The translations under genes and the position numbers were made by a program. A stretch of DNA of 64,000 bases, taken from positions 4,756,501-4,820,500 of the forward strand of contig NZ_CP121110.1 in NCBI RefSeq assembly GCF_029625315.1, read 5' to 3'. Each line of letters starts with the position of its first letter. Positions within the stretch are counted from its first letter, which is position 1. Shown piece by piece: positions 1 to 9,678 of the stretch. This DNA comes from Flavobacterium ginsengisoli (GTDB lineage: Bacteria; Bacteroidota; Bacteroidia; Flavobacteriales; Flavobacteriaceae). The notes under the pieces were generated by a model. That model saw nothing but the letters and a program-made list of their open reading frames with translations, ran no database searches and was not told where the DNA came from.

Positions 1-2
1 AC

Positions 3-1568
3 AATTCGGTCTTGCCTCCTTTTGAAGCAACGGTTGACGCTGGAGTTCGCACGTTTATGAATTCGTTTAATACTTTGAACGGTGTTCCTGCAACTGGAAA
101 TGCCTTTTTGCAAAGGGATATTCTAAAAGGGAAATGGAAGTTTGACGGATTTGTAATTTCGGATTACGCTTCGATTCGCGAAATGATCGCTCACGGTTAT
201 GCAAAAGACGAAGCCGATGCAGCGGCAAAAGCCGTAATTGCAGGTTCTGATATGGATATGGAATCGTATTTGTATGTAGCGAAATTAGTTGATCTGGTAA
301 AATCGGGAAAAGTAAAAGAATCTTTAATCGATGATGCCGTTCGCAGAATTTTGCGTGTAAAATTTGAATTGGGGCTATTTGATGATCCGTACAGATATTG
401 CGATGAGAAACGCGAAAAAGAAGTTGTGGGAAGCAGAGCCAATAACGAAGGCGTTTTGGATATGGCAAAGAAATCGATCGTTTTGCTGAAAAACGAAAAG
501 AATCTGCTTCCGCTGAAAAAATCAGGTCAGAAAATCGCTTTGATCGGAGCTTTGGCAAATGATAAAAACAGTCCGTTGGGAAGCTGGAGAATTGCGGCTT
601 CAGACGATACTGCGGTTTCGATTTTGGAAGGGATGCAGCAGTACAAAGGCAATCAGCTTACTTTTGAAAAAGGTGCAGATTTATTAAAACAGAAAGCAAC
701 TTTCTTAACGGAAACCGTTTTCAATACAACAGACAGAAGCGGATTTGAAGTCGCTAAAAATGCGGCTAAAAATGCCGATGCCGTAGTAATGGTTTTAGGC
801 GAATACGGATTCCAGAGCGGTGAAGGAAGAAGCAGAACCGATTTGAATCTGCCAGGTTTGCGGCAGGAATTATTGGAAGAAATCTACAAAGTGAATCCGA
901 ATGTGGTTTTGGTTTTAAACAATGGACGTCCGCTGAGCATTCCGTGGGCGGCAGAAAATGTTCCGGCCATTGTGGAAGCTTGGCATTTGGGAACCCAAGC
1001 CGGAAATGCAGTTGCGCAGGTTTTGTACGGAGACTACAATCCGAGCGGAAAATTGCCGATGTCGTTTCCTAGAAATGTTGGACAGGTGCCGATTTATTAC
1101 AACAAATACAGCACAGGAAGACCGATCGATAGCGATAAAAATGTTTTCTGGTCGCATTATATGGATGTCGAGAAAACGCCCCAATTTCCGTTTGGTTTTG
1201 GATTAAGCTACACCACTTTCGATTATAAAAACCTGAAATTGAATAAAACATCTTTTGCAAAAGGTGAAAAAGTTCAGGTAAGCGTTGAAGTTGCAAACTC
1301 TGGAAATTACGACGGAAAAGAAGTGGTTCAATTGTACATTCATGATGAATATGCAAGCATCGTCCGTCCGATTAAAGAATTGAAAGGTTTTGAACTGGTA
1401 AGCCTGAAAAAAGGGGAAACCAAAACGGTAAGCTTTACTTTAACGGATAAAGAGCTTGGTTTTTACGATAACGAAGGAAATTATCTGGTAGAACCAGGAA
1501 CTTTTAAAATCATGGTTGGAGGAAGTTCTGATAAAGGTTTGCAGAGTGGTTTTGAAATTAAAGAGTAA
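3..1568 (+). CDS. GH3 family beta-glucosidase, 5' end outside the window
   Basis: This is the C-terminal ~521 residues of a glycoside hydrolase family 3 enzyme; the frame is open back to base 3, so the start lies upstream of the window. The (beta/alpha) barrel end carries GFVISDY, whose Asp is at the position of the GH3 catalytic nucleophile. It is followed by the alpha/beta sandwich domain and, from about residue 415, a fibronectin-III-like domain typical of the exo-beta-glucosidase branch. Such enzymes release glucose (sometimes xylose) from non-reducing ends of beta-linked oligosaccharides, usually in the periplasm. It ends 2.1 kb before the mannan locus and could trim glucosyl ends of glucomanno-oligosaccharides. 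That link is inferred from position only. Substrate cannot be read from this fragment. Confidence 0.9.
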   Translation, partial: NSVLPPFEATVDAGVRTFMNSFNTLNGVPATGNAFLQRDILKGKWKFDGFVISDYASIREMIAHGYAKDEADAAAKAVIAGSDMDMESYLYVAKLVDLVKSGKVKESLIDDAVRRILRVKFELGLFDDPYRYCDEKREKEVVGSRANNEGVLDMAKKSIVLLKNEKNLLPLKKSGQKIALIGALANDKNSPLGSWRIAASDDTAVSILEGMQQYKGNQLTFEKGADLLKQKATFLTETVFNTTDRSGFEVAKNAAKNADAVVMVLGEYGFQSGEGRSRTDLNLPGLRQELLEEIYKVNPNVVLVLNNGRPLSIPWAAENVPAIVEAWHLGTQAGNAVAQVLYGDYNPSGKLPMSFPRNVGQVPIYYNKYSTGRPIDSDKNVFWSHYMDVEKTPQFPFGFGLSYTTFDYKNLKLNKTSFAKGEKVQVSVEVANSGNYDGKEVVQLYIHDEYASIVRPIKELKGFELVSLKKGETKTVSFTLTDKELGFYDNEGNYLVEPGTFKIMVGGSSDKGLQSGFEIKE

Positions 1569-1956
1569 AAAGGGTTTTGCCACAAAGGTACTAAGACACT
1601 AAGTTTTTTTAATCTCACAATCCCGATAGTTATTGGCAGTAAAGATTTTTGAATAGCCCCTAGCTTCAGCTAGGGAAATAAGATTTGAATAGGAACAGGG
1701 CTTTAGCCAAACTTTGTAGGTTTGGCTAAAGCCCTGTTTTATTGTGGTTATGTTTTCATCCAGCTAAAGCTGGACGCTATTGATTTGCATATTGTAGTTT
1801 GTTAAGTATTTGTATGTTAGTATTTTATTGTAGGAAAAATATTTTGGTTTACGCTTTTGCCTTATCTTTGATAGACAGCCATTTAAATATTTTTTAATTG
1901 GCAATTCAAGGTAAGCTGAAAACTTTATAGAGTAGGCAAGATTTTAAAACAGTATT
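1569..1956. repeat. Gene-free stretch with three intergenic palindromes
   Basis: No gene is visible in these 388 bases. They hold three perfect hairpins: ccctagct/agctaggg at 1658-1675, a 19-bp arm pair beginning aacagggctttagcc at 1694-1712 and 1720-1738 (7-base loop), and ccagct/agctgg at 1760-1773. The middle one could end GH3 transcription. The sequences look like the dispersed palindromes common between Flavobacterium genes. A candidate promoter for the next gene lies at the right end. Confidence 0.7.
1843..1870 (+). promoter_or_regulatory. Candidate promoter for the HdeD-like gene
   Basis: A Bacteroidota-type -7 box TATCTTTG at 1863-1870 is preceded 16 bases upstream by TTTG at 1843-1846. 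This is close to the TTG/TAnnTTTG consensus, with a slightly short spacer. The start codon is about 85 bases downstream. Confidence 0.5.
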
Positions 1957-2522
1957 ATGGAACATTCTTTATTTAAAAAAGTGAAAGCGACAATTGATTA
2001 TTGGTACATTCCGTTATTAGTGGGAATACTTTTTGTAATCATCGGATTTTGGTCTTTTGCCACACCTGTAAAGGCATATTTAACATTAGCATTTTTATTT
2101 AGTGTATCGTTTCTGGTCAGCGGAATTTTTGAAATTATTTTTGCACTTTCAAACAGAAAAAAATAGACAATTGGGGCTGGACGCTGATCTCGGGAATTAT
2201 AGGTTTAGGAGTTGGAATAGTATTAATTGCTAATCCGTTAGTTTCAGTAACACTTTTGCCACTTTATGTTGGATTGGCTATTTTGTTTCGCTCTGTAATG
2301 GCTATTTTTATGGCTTTTAATTTAAAAAGCTATTCTGTTCCAGATTGGAAAAATCTTTTAGGATTAGGAATTTTGGGACTATTGTTTTCATTTTTGTTAT
2401 TATGGAATCCTGTTTTTGCGGGACTTTCAATAGTATATTGGACTGCTTTTGCTTTCATCGCAAGCGGTATTTTTTACATTTATTTTTCTTTCAAGTTGAA
2501 AAGAATTCATGATTTAGGATAA
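1957..2522 (+). CDS. HdeD-family small membrane protein (one-base indel in sequence)
   Basis: A hydrophobic protein of about 188 residues with roughly six transmembrane segments resembling the HdeD family (DUF308), whose E. coli founder is linked to acid resistance. The reading frame breaks at the A7 run near 2155-2161 (SNRKK then a stop). Adding one A continues the protein as IDNWGWTLISGI and joins the two halves into an exact 567-base gene. The family is a tandem repeat of three-helix units, and both halves here have that pattern. The indel sits in a homopolymer, so a sequencing error is the simplest reading. The role in this organism is unknown. Confidence 0.75.
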
Positions 2523-2582
2523 AGAATATAGATTGTTCTTTAACTTTTAATAAATTAAAAAAGAATTAGATTTTAATTTTCT

Positions 2583-2643
2583 CTCGCAGATTTAGCAGAT
2601 TCGGCAGATTTTTTATCTCCTAAATCTGCTAAATCTGCGGGAG
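2583..2643. repeat. Inverted repeat of the CGCAGATTTAGCAGAT type
   Basis: The left arm ctcgcagatttagcagatt at 2583-2601 pairs with aatctgctaaatctgcgggag at about 2623-2643, apart from a two-base bulge near the base of the stem. It is followed by a T run and could act as a terminator for the HdeD-like gene. The motif looks like a dispersed genus-level repeat. Confidence 0.7.
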
Positions 2644-2693
2644 TTTTTTTTACCTTTAAAATCTATTAAAATTCCAACTTTTAAATTAAAACA

Positions 2694-3650
2694 ATGAAAT
2701 ATAACAGATGCGGAAAAAGCGGTTTGTCGCTTCCTGAAATTTCTTTAGGATTATGGCATAACTTCGGTTCGGTTGATAATTTTGAAAATGCCGAAAGCAT
2801 TGCTATTGAGGCTTTTGATAAAGGAATTACTCACTTTGATTTAGCAAATAATTATGGTCCAGTTCCAGGTTCTGCTGAGGAGAATTTTGGAAAAATATTA
2901 TGGCATAATTTTCAGGGAAATCTGCGTGATGAAATCATAATTTCTACCAAAGCAGGTTATACGATGTGGAAAGGTCCTTACGGAGATTGGGGTTCGAGAA
3001 AATATCTGCTTTCGAGCTTAGATCAGAGTTTGAAAAGAATGAATGTCGATTATGTAGATATTTTTTATTCACACCGTCCAGATCCAGAAACGCCAATTGA
3101 AGAAACTATGATGGCTTTAGATCACGCCGTAAGAAGCGGAAAAGCTTTGTATGTCGGAATCAGTAATTATTCTGCGGAACAAACGAGAGTTGCGGTTGAT
3201 GTTTTAAAACAATTGGGAACGCCATGTTTGATTCATCAAGCAAAATATTCGATGTTGGAGCGTTGGGTTGAAAATGGTTTGTTGGATGTTTTAGAAGAAA
3301 AAGGAGTAGGCTGTATTGCGTTTTCGCCTTTGGCACAAGGACTTTTGACCGATAAATATTTAAAAGGAATTCCTGAAAACTCACGTGCTCATAATCCGAA
3401 TGGGCATTTAAGAGAAGATGAGGTTACACAAGAACGTATTCAGAAATTAATTCAATTGAATGAAATGGCTCAAAATAGAAATCAGTCTTTAGCACAAATG
3501 GCTCTGGCTTGGCTGCAGAAAGACAAACGAATTACATCGGTTTTAATTGGCGCAAGTTCTGTAAAACAATTGTGTAATAATATTGATTGTTTGCAAAATA
3601 CTGAATTTAGTAATGATGAATTAAATGCGATTGAAAAAATTCTAGCATAA
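2694..3650 (+). CDS. Aldo/keto reductase, L-glyceraldehyde-3-phosphate reductase-like
   Basis: A full-length 318-residue aldo/keto reductase of the YghZ/Kv-beta-like branch. The catalytic tetrad is visible: Asp and Tyr in FDLANNYG (about residues 49-55), Lys in STKAGY, and His in FYSHRPDPE. The C-terminal region holds the NADPH-binding SVLIGASS motif. E. coli members reduce L-glyceraldehyde 3-phosphate and other reactive aldehydes with NADPH. The protein is cytosolic with no signal peptide. It is transcribed toward the mannan locus and shares a convergent terminator with GH97, so a role in that pathway is not required by context. The broad family assignment is secure; the substrate is not. 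Confidence 0.88.
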   Translation: MKYNRCGKSGLSLPEISLGLWHNFGSVDNFENAESIAIEAFDKGITHFDLANNYGPVPGSAEENFGKILWHNFQGNLRDEIIISTKAGYTMWKGPYGDWGSRKYLLSSLDQSLKRMNVDYVDIFYSHRPDPETPIEETMMALDHAVRSGKALYVGISNYSAEQTRVAVDVLKQLGTPCLIHQAKYSMLERWVENGLLDVLEEKGVGCIAFSPLAQGLLTDKYLKGIPENSRAHNPNGHLREDEVTQERIQKLIQLNEMAQNRNQSLAQMALAWLQKDKRITSVLIGASSVKQLCNNIDCLQNTEFSNDELNAIEKILA

Positions 3651-3678
3651 AATGCTATTTGTAAAATGTGAAATGATA

Positions 3679-3710
3679 AAAAAAGGAGAACAATTTGTTC
3701 TCCTTTTTTT
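3679..3710. terminator. Bidirectional terminator between aldo/keto reductase and GH97
   Basis: The hairpin ggagaaca-att-tgttctcc is flanked by an A run on the left and a T run on the right, so it can end transcription from both convergent genes. It touches the GH97 stop codon at 3709. Confidence 0.85.
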
Positions 3711-5689
3711 ATTTGATAATCATCGCCAATCCACCTCCGCTTGCTAAATGATATTTTAATTTCGTAGTTGAATCAACTGTTATAATTTCTTTTTTATAAT
3801 CAGTTGCGGCTTTGTCTGCGTTTATACCATCAGAGAAAATCTCGGCTTGGAATTTTTTGCCTTTTTCAAGGAAAGAAAAATCAATTGCTACTTCTCTAGA
3901 ATCCCAATTTGTAATAGCGCCTAGGTACCAAGTATTTCCTTTTCTTCGGGCAATTGAAACATATTTTCCAACTTCACCATCAAGTGCGATAGTTTCATCA
4001 AAAGTCGTTGGAACTTTAGCGATAAAATCGGTGCTTTCTTGTTCTTTCATAAAAGCAGTCGGACTGTCGGCCATCATTTGTAAAGGCGCTTCAAAAATCG
4101 TGTACAATGCCAATTGATGACATCTTGTTCCTTGACTCATTGGTGTCGAATGACTTGGTTTGAATTCGCTTTTTGTAGCATTTCGCATTGCGCCAGGCGT
4201 ATAATCCATTGGTCCAGCCATCATTCTAATAAACGGAATCGTGCAATCATATAGCGGAACATCATCATTTGGTGTCCATTTGTTGTTTTCTAAGCCTTTT
4301 ACACCTTCAAAATTTAAAATATTTGGATAAGTTCGTTGAATTCCAGTTGGTTTGTACATTCCGTGGAAATCTAGAATCAATTTATAATTTGTCGCTTTTT
4401 GAGCAATATCGTAAACCGAATTGACCATTTTGGCATCATCGCGGTCTAAGAAATCAACTTTAAAACCTTTAATTCCTAAATTGGCATAATTCTTTAAAAT
4501 TTCATCTGTGTTTTTAGTCAAAGCCATCCAAGAGCTCCATAAAATAATTCCAACATTTCGTTCTTTTCCGTATGCGATTAAAGCCTCTAAATCGACATTA
4601 GGATTATGCTTCATAATATCTTCTTCCAAACTCCAACCTTCGTCTAAAACCACATATTCAACTTTATTTTTAGAAGCAAAATCAATATAATATTTATACG
4701 TCTGTGTATTAATTCCGGCTTTAAAATCGACATTGTAAATATTCCAATCGTTCCACCAATCCCAAGCAACTTTTCCGGGTTTAATCCAAGAAACATCTTT
4801 AATTTTTGAAGGTTCAGCTAATTTCTGAACCATATCATTATTCGCTAATGCGAGCATCACTTTCAGAAATTACAATTGCTCTCCATGGGAAAATTCTTGT
4901 TCCTTTTGTCTTCACCAAATAATCGGCTCTTTCGGTAATTAATCGGTTGATATTGTTGAATCCGCCATTGGCTTCTTTTAATGGATATTTAGAAAAACGA
5001 GATTCAAAACCTATTTTATTTTTATTATTAGTAACAAATAATCCAGGATAATCTTCTAAATTGACTTCTAAGAAAACGGCTTTTTTATGGTTTTTGTAAT
5101 CAATTAAAAAAGGTAAAAATGCCAAAGTATCTTTTGTAAATTCACTGATTTTCTTGTTTTCGTAATGTGCTTCAAAAGAAGAAATATAAGGATCTTTCGG
5201 ATTTCTTAAATCTCTTACATAAGGCATTAAAGTGCTGTAGTCTTTGTCAAAATTTAAAACAACTTCTTCTGATTTTATCGTAATATCTTTTTTCTTTTTG
5301 GTAACGAATCGATACGCAGCTCCATCATCAAAAACACGGAATTCAATTGCGAAATCATTTTTAAAATTGATAGTTAGTTTATTATACTGATCTTTTACGC
5401 TTTTCTTTTTGTATAAAGGTGTTTCAAAAGAAGTATTTACGCTTTCTTTTTTCGAATTTAAAACAACTGGGTTTTTTCCTAAAACATTATTTTCATCCAA
5501 AGTCATAGCCATTTCAGATGGCGCTAAAATCAAATCATTTTCGTGCAAAATAGACCATGAGATTTTATCATTTACAGCAATTTTAACTTCGATTTTTCCA
5601 TTTGTAGAATTCACCGTAAAATCTTGTTTCTTTTGTGAAAAAGAAAGGTTTACGATTATAAAACAGAAAAGAATAAATATGTTTTTCAT
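3709..5689 (-). CDS. GH97 glycosidase, probable retaining alpha-galactosidase (one-base indel)
   Basis: A GH97 enzyme of about 659 residues with a Sec signal peptide (MKNIFILFCFIIVNLSFSQ). It has an N-terminal beta-sandwich of ~260 residues, a catalytic barrel (WNDWNIY, VVLDEGWS, GFKVDFLDRDDA) and a C-terminal beta domain. Asp in KVDFLDRDD is at the position of the nucleophile in retaining GH97 alpha-galactosidases such as BT1871; inverting SusB-type alpha-glucosidases lack it. Alpha-galactosidase activity suits a galactomannan locus. The frame breaks at + strand 4850-4855 (minus strand GCTCGC). Removing one C gives SESDAALANND and a gene of exactly 1980 bases. The start at 5689 is chosen because the signal peptide begins there. 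It is the last gene of the leftward arm. Confidence 0.85.
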
Positions 5690-5723
5690 GTTGTATTTTT
5701 TATCAAATTTTGATTTTGTTATT

Positions 5724-5800
5724 CTGTAGAGACGCACCGTAGTGCGTCTAACGTATTTTGGATATTCGTTGTGTAGACGCACTGCAGTGCGTCTCTACAG
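5724..5800. repeat. Composite inverted repeat with AGACGCAC core
   Basis: The outer arms ctgtagagacgcac (5724-5737) and gtgcgtctctacag (5787-5800) are perfect complements. Each is half of a smaller hairpin of agacgcac with gtgcgtct. It lies between GH97 and GH5_7 and could stabilise or attenuate the operon transcript. Confidence 0.8.
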
Positions 5801-5822
5801 AAAATAGAGATGAATAATTCTT

Positions 5823-7109
5823 TTATTTCTTTAATTCTGAATTGTATTTTTTGACAATTTCTAATGTCGATTTATCTCCATTAAAAACAGAGTTTAAACC
5901 TTGTGGTTCTTGAGGAGGATCTGTTGTAAGTGGTTCGCCAGGATTCCATTTTCCGTCTGGATGAATCGCTTTTCCTTCACCGCCATAACCCCAGAAATTT
6001 GTCGCTCTTAACGGGCCATTATTTTTAACGCTTTCTGCAACTCGTCCAAAAATATAGCTGTAAAACTTATCTCTGTAAACAGAAGAAGCACCAGCATTCA
6101 GATTTTCATTTTCTCTCGGAAGACCAAATTCTTCAATAATAATTGGTCTTTTCAGATTATTAGCTACTTTAATGTGGTCGTCAATATATTTTCCGGCATT
6201 TTCGATTGTTACAGGCATTGTAGCTTCGGCATTATCAGCTTTAAACCAATTCCAGTTTTTAGGCCAAATGTGCATGGTTAAATAATCAATATTCGGATTT
6301 TGATGTGTTCTTTCGAAGATTTCCATGCTGTCGTTAGAACTGTTTTTTCCTTCAGAACCTGTAGAAACCAAATGATTTTTGTCTAGACTATCAATTAAAT
6401 CCACAATATTATTGAGCCATTTCGTGAATTTTGCTTCATTTTCTGGCGTAAAAGTTCTTGGTTCGTTTCCAACCTGCCACGCCATAATTGTGTTGTCTTC
6501 GTTGTATTTCTTTTTAGAATAAGAATTTGTTCTTCCGATAATAAACTTTACATGATTGTTCAATGCTTCCATGCATGGTTCGCAGCTGTGAAACTGTTCT
6601 GTATACGACATAAATTGAGGCCAAGTATTTGGCGGAATATTTGGAACTGGAACTGGACCTTTGCCATTCCATTCTAAATATTGCGACATTCCGCCCGACC
6701 ATTCCCAGTTATTCGTTAAATACAAAACTGCGTACATATTTCGTTTGCCCATTTCGTTAATCAAGAAATCTAAGCCATCGAGTAAATCTTCATCATATTT
6801 TCCTTGCTCGTATTGCAATGCTGGGCGAACCGTAAAATCGTATTTTCCGCCATCAGCACCAACTAAAACACGTAAATTATCAATTCCGTTTTTTTTCATT
6901 AAATCCAATTCGCGTAAAAGCCTTTTTCGGTCTCCTATTTTTTTAGAAGCCAACATACTTCCGTACCAATAATTGGTTCCGATATAAGCATAGGGTTTCT
7001 CGCCTTTGTAAAATTGGTTTCCTTTTACGGTGATTTTTTCTTGAGCATTACATGCAATTGCTGTTAAGATTAAGACTAACGAAAGGGTTTTAAAAAATCT
7101 ATTTTTCAT
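5823..7109 (-). CDS. GH5 subfamily 7-like beta-mannanase/mannosidase, lipoprotein
   Basis: A 428-residue glycoside hydrolase with an N-terminal lipoprotein signal (LTAIACNAQ, Cys at residue 20). The catalytic acid/base Glu is in AWQVGNEPRTF and the nucleophile Glu in IIEEFGLPRE. TMHIWPKNWNW and the opening GTNYWYGSML resemble GH5_7 endo-beta-1,4-mannanases and related mannosidases. It hydrolyses beta-1,4-mannosidic bonds in manno-oligosaccharides or mannan. The Cys is followed by Asn-Ala-Gln, so I cannot tell inner- from outer-leaflet or surface placement. It lies between GH26 and GH97 in the leftward arm, 133 bases after its neighbour's start, with a repeat on each side. The GH family is secure; the subfamily is likely. 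Confidence 0.88.
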   Translation of the reverse strand: MKNRFFKTLSLVLILTAIACNAQEKITVKGNQFYKGEKPYAYIGTNYWYGSMLASKKIGDRKRLLRELDLMKKNGIDNLRVLVGADGGKYDFTVRPALQYEQGKYDEDLLDGLDFLINEMGKRNMYAVLYLTNNWEWSGGMSQYLEWNGKGPVPVPNIPPNTWPQFMSYTEQFHSCEPCMEALNNHVKFIIGRTNSYSKKKYNEDNTIMAWQVGNEPRTFTPENEAKFTKWLNNIVDLIDSLDKNHLVSTGSEGKNSSNDSMEIFERTHQNPNIDYLTMHIWPKNWNWFKADNAEATMPVTIENAGKYIDDHIKVANNLKRPIIIEEFGLPRENENLNAGASSVYRDKFYSYIFGRVAESVKNNGPLRATNFWGYGGEGKAIHPDGKWNPGEPLTTDPPQEPQGLNSVFNGDKSTLEIVKKYNSELKK

Positions 7110-7250
7110 AATTTATATTTTAATGGAGCTAATCCTGCTATCCGTTACAATCTTTTATGCTGAACCCCAGCATAAAAGGATTTTCACTCCTATCAGGGCT
7201 AGGGCTTTACGTTATTTTAGAAAGTTTTGAATTCAAACTGAAACAAAAAG
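7110..7250. repeat. Flavobacterium-type dispersed intergenic repeat
   Basis: The stretch between GH5_7 and GH26 contains ctgctatccgttacaatc, then the arm pair aatcttttatgctg / cagcataaaaggatt (7149-7182) around a short CCCC loop, then actcctatcagggctaggg. This layout resembles a dispersed element I recall from many Flavobacterium genomes, given from memory without a search. It could separate the expression levels of the two neighbouring genes. Confidence 0.65.
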
Positions 7251-8480
7251 TTATTTCGGCATTTCATACATCTTTGGCAGAGAATTCACCAAAGCTGATT
7301 TTGTTTTCAAACTATAAGTTTTAAAATCTGCTGTATTCGAAACCGAACCATTCGGAACATAATAACCATCAGTATTATTGTTCCAGAACATTACATAACT
7401 TATCTGGATGTCATTTTTGGTTAACGCGTTGTATAAAAGTGAAGAAAACCAGTCGGTAATGGATGGAGTTGTGCTAGTTACACGATAACCTGTTTCGGTT
7501 AAGGCGGCGATTTTTACTTTCGTTTTAGCGTAATCAGAAAGAATTTTAAGTTTTGTATTTGCTCTGTCAGATCCCGTTTGTCCTTGATTATTGAAGTCTC
7601 CGTAATTATCCATTCCGATAATATCAACATATTTATCGCCTGGATAACGGCTTAAGTAATTGGCTTCAGTTGTGTAAGAGTTGTCGGGAGAAAAAGCATA
7701 TAAAATATTATGAACGCCTTTTGTGTTTTTTAAATAATCAACTGTAAACTGATAGGCTTTTTTATATTCATCGGCAGTACAAAAATCGGCGCCCCACCAA
7801 AACCAGCTTCCGTCAAATTCATGAAAAGGTCTAAAAATTATCGGAATCAATTCGCCATTTGAACCTTTTAAGTTTGAGACCACGCTGGCAACTTTATCTA
7901 GTTTTTTCTTGTACCATTCGTTGTTTGCCCCACCAGGAAGAATGCTTCTAAAAGCGGTCGATTTCTGCTCTGAAGTCATATCGGCTGTGTAGAAAGAATC
8001 TTCGTTGTAAGGTTCTCTCAAATGCCAACTGAAAGTATTGATTATTCCTTTCGCGTAAGCGGCCTTTGTATCGGCAATAATTTTTTGTTTCTGCTGATAA
8101 AACCAATTATTGCTTTGCTCGTTATTGTTTTTATCGGTAATAAACATAAAATCTGAACCCAGAACTGCTGGATCAAAACCTGTATTTTTTTTAATGTCAG
8201 AATCTCCGCCAGCATCTTGATAAAAGCTATTGAAAGCATCTTGCTGACCGATTGCTGTTTTGGTTTGTGCTAGTCTTTTTAAGTTATAAAATAAAGCAAC
8301 AGTTTCTTTTGTAGCACCGGCATCGACCATATAATTTGCCGCATTTGATGTCGTTAAAGGATCGTCTTGCATTGGCGGATCGACAATTACTTTGCCAGAG
8401 TCTTCATTGTCTGAAGAACAGCTGATAATAGTTAAAATCGAGAGGCTGAGAAATGCTATTTTAAGAAATGTTGTTTTCAT
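7251..8480 (-). CDS. GH26 beta-mannanase/mannosidase, lipoprotein
   Basis: A 409-residue GH26 enzyme with a lipobox (LTIISCSSDNEDSG, Cys about residue 21). The acidic run after the Cys fits surface export as known for Bacteroidota surface lipoproteins. The acid/base Glu is in IFRPFHEFDGSWFWWG and the nucleophile Glu in AALTETGYR, both standard GH26 motifs. GH26 enzymes cleave beta-1,4-mannan endo or release mannobiose from chain ends. The start codon is 1 base from the stop of the epimerase gene upstream (8480/8482), so they are co-transcribed. This is one of two GH26 genes in the same arm and likely differs from the other in mode of action or location. Confidence 0.92.
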   Translation of the reverse strand: MKTTFLKIAFLSLSILTIISCSSDNEDSGKVIVDPPMQDDPLTTSNAANYMVDAGATKETVALFYNLKRLAQTKTAIGQQDAFNSFYQDAGGDSDIKKNTGFDPAVLGSDFMFITDKNNNEQSNNWFYQQKQKIIADTKAAYAKGIINTFSWHLREPYNEDSFYTADMTSEQKSTAFRSILPGGANNEWYKKKLDKVASVVSNLKGSNGELIPIIFRPFHEFDGSWFWWGADFCTADEYKKAYQFTVDYLKNTKGVHNILYAFSPDNSYTTEANYLSRYPGDKYVDIIGMDNYGDFNNQGQTGSDRANTKLKILSDYAKTKVKIAALTETGYRVTSTTPSITDWFSSLLYNALTKNDIQISYVMFWNNNTDGYYVPNGSVSNTADFKTYSLKTKSALVNSLPKMYEMPK

Positions 8481-8481
8481 T

Positions 8482-9672
8482 TTAGTCTTTAATTCGATTA
8501 ATAAGCTCTAGGCAAGCGCGGCCGTTATGATATGGGCATTTCCAAAATCCAGCTTTGTCTTTTTTCATTGTGGAATAATCCTCGTAGATGCCCCAGAACC
8601 ATTCTCCGTTTTGATGATCGATCATGTGTTTCTTTGTGAATTTCCAGATTTTGTAAACAATGTCTAGATATTCTTCTTTATCAGTTAATTGATATGCATT
8701 GTAGAAACCAATTAATGCTTCTGCTTGTGGCCACCAATGTTTTTCGGCAATTAATTCTTTTTTTTCAGGATCGTATTCGTACCATAATCCACCATCAAAG
8801 TCAAGGCCTTCTTTAGTGGCTTCGGCTATCTGAATGGCGTATTTTTTAAAATTGGCAATTAAGGTTTCATTTCCTGAAATTTCTGCACATTGCTGTAAAA
8901 GCCAAGCAGCTTCGATATCATGTCCATACGAAATCACATCTGGCTTTTCATTCCAGTTTTCATCAAAAAACAAATGTAAATGCCCTGTTTCTGGATTGAT
9001 AAAATGCTTTTCGATAGTTTCTAATAATTCGATAATATCGTACAACAGTTTTTCGTCTTTCCAGACTTTATATAAATTCACATAACCCTCAATAATATGA
9101 AGATGCGTGTTCATGGTTTTCTTTTCGTTGGCATCTTTTGCACTTAAACGCAAATCTTCAATTGGTTGCCAATCTCTGGTAAAAGCTTCAAGGTAGCCTT
9201 TATTTATAGGATCGTAGCTGTGTTCTTGAATTTTGGCGTATAAGTTTTTAGCCAATTCTAAAGCTCGTTCTTCTTTTGAAATAGCATAATATTCAGACAA
9301 GCCATAAATAGCAAATGCTAAAGCATAAATTTGATTTTTGGTGTCTTTTGGAGTTTTATCCTCATTTATACTCCAAAAAAGACCTCCAAATTTTGTGTCA
9401 TAAAAATAAGTCGCGAGAAATTCGAATGCTCTTTTTGCCAGTTTTTTGTGGTTTTCGTTTTTTGTGGTTGTGTAGCTGGCAGAGAATGTCCAAAGAATTC
9501 GGGCGTTTAAAACCGAACCTTTTTCTGCATTCACAATAATATGATCGTTAAAATCGATTTGACCAACAAAACCTCCATTTTGGTCGTCAATAGAACGCTT
9601 CGACCAATATTTTAGAATGGAATTGAGTTCTGCGGTTAATTCCGATTTTAAAAGCTTTCTTTGTAATGACAC
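8482..9672 (-). CDS. Cellobiose/mannobiose 2-epimerase (AGE family)
   Basis: A 396-residue cytosolic protein of the N-acylglucosamine 2-epimerase superfamily, full length with the (alpha/alpha)6 barrel pattern. Conserved catalytic His residues are visible in THLHIIEGY, ISYGHDIEAAW, EKHWWPQAEAL and CPYHNGRACLEL. Members next to GH130 convert beta-1,4-mannobiose to 4-O-beta-mannosyl-glucose by epimerising the reducing-end sugar. This is the known first step of the intracellular mannobiose route described in Bacteroides and Ruminococcus. It lies 6 bases after the GH130 stop and 1 base before GH26, inside one operon. The pairing makes mannobiose the probable natural substrate. Confidence 0.92.
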   Translation of the reverse strand: MSLQRKLLKSELTAELNSILKYWSKRSIDDQNGGFVGQIDFNDHIIVNAEKGSVLNARILWTFSASYTTTKNENHKKLAKRAFEFLATYFYDTKFGGLFWSINEDKTPKDTKNQIYALAFAIYGLSEYYAISKEERALELAKNLYAKIQEHSYDPINKGYLEAFTRDWQPIEDLRLSAKDANEKKTMNTHLHIIEGYVNLYKVWKDEKLLYDIIELLETIEKHFINPETGHLHLFFDENWNEKPDVISYGHDIEAAWLLQQCAEISGNETLIANFKKYAIQIAEATKEGLDFDGGLWYEYDPEKKELIAEKHWWPQAEALIGFYNAYQLTDKEEYLDIVYKIWKFTKKHMIDHQNGEWFWGIYEDYSTMKKDKAGFWKCPYHNGRACLELINRIKD

Positions 9673-9678
9673 GGTATT

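Noticed and set aside
67..558. Open frame opposite the GH3 gene (and similar shadows across the window)
   Set aside because: Antisense to clear coding sequence, with odd composition and no family features.
3709..5689. SusB-type alpha-glucosidase
   Set aside because: Family similarity to SusB is only general; the Asp in KVDFLDRDD fits the retaining alpha-galactosidase branch, and the locus is mannan-related, not starch-related.
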